In this document: one piece after another, positions 61,994-64,000 of the stretch
Position numbering within the stretch: the first letter of the stretch is position 1
Layout of the letters: each line of letters starts with the position of its first letter
NCBI RefSeq assembly: GCF_040117685.2
Contig: NZ_JBEDYP020000008.1
Location: 1 to 64,000, forward strand
Reading direction: 5' to 3'
Source of the DNA: Gracilimonas sp040117685
GTDB lineage: Bacteria; Bacteroidota; Rhodothermia; Balneolales; Balneolaceae
DNA: 64,000 nucleotides
The notes under the pieces: generated by a model
Seen by the model: only the letters and a program-made list of their open reading frames with translations
The model's database searches: none
Told to the model about the DNA's origin: nothing
Made by a program: the position numbers and the translations under genes

Positions 61994-63691
61994 TTATTTA
62001 CCAGCTCCAAAATCGATTTCCTTCCCATCTTTAAAAATCCGTGTACCTTCGGCGCTTTTCTTATCTCCTTCCGGGCCGAAACTGTAAACGGCTGATGCCA
62101 GCTCATCTCCAGATCTATCTTCCCCTGCTTTTCTGGGCTCGTCTTTATAGAAGCTGTCCATGTGCAGTGTTTGTGTCGGAAAGGCGAATTGCACACCTAC
62201 TTCTTTAGCGAGCTTCAGAACTTCGAGGAAGAAATTATGACGCTGCTGCAGTTCGGTACTCCAGTCGGGGACATCAAAAAATACATATACCAACACGTCC
62301 AGTGAATGCGCCCCGAAGGAGTTGAAATGAACTTCGTAGACATCCTGCCGGAAATGCTTATTGGCTTTTACAATGGCTTTGATGCCTTCCACAAAAGCCT
62401 CCATTTGCTCGGGAGTAGTGGAATAAGTCAGGTTCAGGACGGTTTTTAGCCGGCGGTATTTTCGCAGGCCAAGATTGTCAATGTCGGTATTGGCAAGATT
62501 TGAGTTCGGTACGCTAACCAGCGAGTTGTAAAAGGTGCGTACGCGGGTTGAACGAAAGCCGACTTCCTCAACGGTGCCTTCCACATCTCCAACCTTAATC
62601 CAGTCGCCCATTTTAAAGGGTCGGTCGAGCAGAATGGTAACGGATCCAAAGAAATTGGCCAGTGTTTCCCGGGCGGCTAATGCTACGGCCAAACCACCGA
62701 TTCCCAGGCCGGCTATAAGAGAGGCTACGTTATATCCATTGTTTTGAAGGATGGCGATGACGCCCATCACTACCACAAAAAAGCGCAGGGTTTTACGGAT
62801 GAGCGGAACCAGCTGATCATCGAGCTGGGTTTCGGTTTTTGAGGTGAGTACGCTCAGGTATTGCGAAAATACATCGGCCAGGTTATAAAGCAGCCAAACC
62901 ACACCGACAGAAACCACGATTTCGAGGATGGCGGAAAGATAATAACTGATGTTCACCGAAAACTGTAGATTGGAATAGGTGAGCAGGAAAAAGATCATCA
63001 AAAAGATAAAAGCAGCAGGTTTTTCCACGCTGTCGATCAGGTCATCATCCCAGGTAAATTTCGTTTTCCGGGCCAGTCGTTTTACGTAATTGTCGAGGAC
63101 GAAGCCGAAGACTTTCATCAGAATAAGACCGGTAAGCAGCCAGATAAACACCGCGATATACTGCCAGATTTCGATGCCCAGCCACTCGTTGTGTGCCCAG
63201 TTGGGAAGGTTATCGGTAATCAGAGTTACGTATCCCGAAAAAGTATCATCATATAATTCCGGTATGCGATTGATGGTAGCTTCTGAAAACACCCACTGGT
63301 TCTGATCCGATTTTATCAGGTACACTTCGGGCAAGGATGGGAATAAAATATATTGCTGCAGGCCGGAAAGGCTGTCGGTGTAATTGGGGTTGGATGGAAT
63401 TTTGTCGTAGTCGATGAGGAGGCCGCGGGCATCCAGCACTTTTAACAGTTCGTTTGCCAGTTCCAGCTTTTTTGGTTCTCCTGCATCGGCAAGCTTCATG
63501 GTTTTTATCACAAATTCCGGATTTTTATGTCCACTTTGTTGCCAGTGCAGGAAGGTGTGAACGGCTCGTCTTGGGTTAGCCAGCAGGTCTTCGTCCCTGG
63601 GCTGTGGCTGGTTTTGAAATGCAGAAAGATCTGGAATTATAAACAATAGAGCTGCAAGCAGTAAAAAGCCGGATTTCATTCGGGCGGACAT
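61994..63691 (-). CDS. Mechanosensitive channel, MscS family
   Basis: A 565-residue MscS-family channel that releases ions under membrane tension. A signal-like start (ending LSAFQ) leads to a periplasmic domain of about 150 residues, then about five spans. The pore helix region has GIGGLAVALAARETLANFFG, followed by FKMGDWIKVGDVEGTVEEVG and RSTRVRTFYNSLVSVPNS (MscS beta domain) and a C-terminal alpha/beta domain. The tail (LDMDSFYKDE-like region onward) is polar. Size and extra N-terminal domain resemble YbdG/YnaI-type relatives rather than E. coli MscS. Confidence 0.9.
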   Translation of the reverse strand: MSARMKSGFLLLAALLFIIPDLSAFQNQPQPRDEDLLANPRRAVHTFLHWQQSGHKNPEFVIKTMKLADAGEPKKLELANELLKVLDARGLLIDYDKIPSNPNYTDSLSGLQQYILFPSLPEVYLIKSDQNQWVFSEATINRIPELYDDTFSGYVTLITDNLPNWAHNEWLGIEIWQYIAVFIWLLTGLILMKVFGFVLDNYVKRLARKTKFTWDDDLIDSVEKPAAFIFLMIFFLLTYSNLQFSVNISYYLSAILEIVVSVGVVWLLYNLADVFSQYLSVLTSKTETQLDDQLVPLIRKTLRFFVVVMGVIAILQNNGYNVASLIAGLGIGGLAVALAARETLANFFGSVTILLDRPFKMGDWIKVGDVEGTVEEVGFRSTRVRTFYNSLVSVPNSNLANTDIDNLGLRKYRRLKTVLNLTYSTTPEQMEAFVEGIKAIVKANKHFRQDVYEVHFNSFGAHSLDVLVYVFFDVPDWSTELQQRHNFFLEVLKLAKEVGVQFAFPTQTLHMDSFYKDEPRKAGEDRSGDELASAVYSFGPEGDKKSAEGTRIFKDGKEIDFGAGK

Positions 63692-63770
63692 AACTCAAAT
63701 TTTTTGATTAGGAATAAGGCTTCAAATCTAAGAAATGTGGAGCTCGTTGTGAAAGGAGATAGGCAGAAAT

Positions 63771-63800
63771 AAAAAGGCTCCGACGCGGAGCGTCAGAGCC
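63771..63800 (-). terminator. Terminator of the SPFH gene
   Basis: On the minus strand GGCTCTGACGC pairs with GCGTCGGAGCC (one G-T) around TCC and runs into five Ts. It lies 25 nt after the partial gene stop. Confidence 0.85.
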
Positions 63801-63824
63801 AGTAAATAAGGATTCAATTAGTCC

Positions 63825-64000
63825 TTATGAATCATCATCAGTTTTTCCGGTATTTATGGGAGGTTTACCCCGATCGGCCATGGACTTAAAGGCTTCGAGG
63901 AAATCCATTGGCAGCGGGAGGAAAGCAAAGGTGGCGTTTTCCTCACTGATTTCATTCATGGTTTGAAGGAAACGGAGCTGCAGGGCTGCGGGTGCTGTCT
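63825..64000 (-). CDS. SPFH/band 7 family protein, 3' end only
   Basis: The last 57 codons of a gene that continues past the window edge. The translated end includes AALQLRFLQTMNEISEENAT, then FAFLPLPMDFLEAFKSM and a polar tail ending KTDDDS. The 'LQLRFLQTMxEI...FPLPMD' pattern matches the C-terminus of slipin/QmcA-type SPFH proteins, which form membrane-bound rings with NfeD partners. Family placement rests on this short segment only. A terminator follows directly. Confidence 0.6.
   Translation of the reverse strand, partial: TAPAALQLRFLQTMNEISEENATFAFLPLPMDFLEAFKSMADRGKPPINTGKTDDDS

Overview
The window looks like a chromosome segment of a marine, carotenoid-forming Balneolia/Rhodothermia-type bacterium (Bacteroidota-Balneolota-Rhodothermota neighbourhood). 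The clues are secreted proteins ending in the 'QNYPNPFNPSTNI' type IX sorting module, several TonB genes with acidic/proline linkers, a bacilliredoxin, a lone crtI, and mixed use of Shine-Dalgarno and SD-less starts. The genus cannot be fixed from the sequence alone.

Layout. (1) 1-11.5 kb: the conserved core tRNA-Trp - secE - nusG - rplKAJL - rpoBC, with a hairpin between rplL and rpoB and a strong terminator after rpoC. (2) 11.5-20.3 kb: an AT-rich islet with an unknown membrane protein, then small accessory and catabolic genes (DUF1801, GNAT, DoxX, methyltransferase, M28 and M20 peptidases, rhodanese, lipoprotein RidA, a class V PLP enzyme, YtxH). (3) 20.4-28 kb: a three-gene RND efflux operon with two different permeases and one lipoprotein adaptor. 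(4) 28-36.9 kb: fructose-6-phosphate aldolase, amidase, a GLUG-repeat secreted protein, crtI, RlpA and a histidine kinase. (5) 37.1-42.4 kb: a tandemly duplicated two-gene cassette, each copy being a small sorting-domain protein followed by a fibre with a C-terminal S74 intramolecular chaperone. (6) 42.5-49.4 kb: rhomboid protease, serC-DUF1015, DUF1844-Nudix, and four tandem TonB genes of which one is frameshifted. (7) 49.4-58.3 kb: VanZ, nnr, proS, a CAU-anticodon tRNA, a TM2 protein, a LuxR-type regulator with a degenerate receiver, aspS-DUF429. (8) 58.5-64 kb: a frameshifted soluble transhydrogenase, superoxide dismutase, bacilliredoxin, a receiver-only regulator, an MscS channel and the 3' end of an SPFH gene.

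How it works together. The core operon supplies the transcription and translation machinery. Much of the rest concerns the envelope: RND efflux, TonB energy transduction, T9SS-type secreted proteins, RlpA, VanZ, rhomboid and MscS. A small redox block (transhydrogenase, SOD, bacilliredoxin) lies near the end. The most unusual structures are the duplicated fibre cassette, whose conserved ends flank unrelated shafts, and a set of palindromic intergenic repeats that sit against gene 3' ends. Two frame disruptions (tonB paralogue, sthA) need read-level confirmation.
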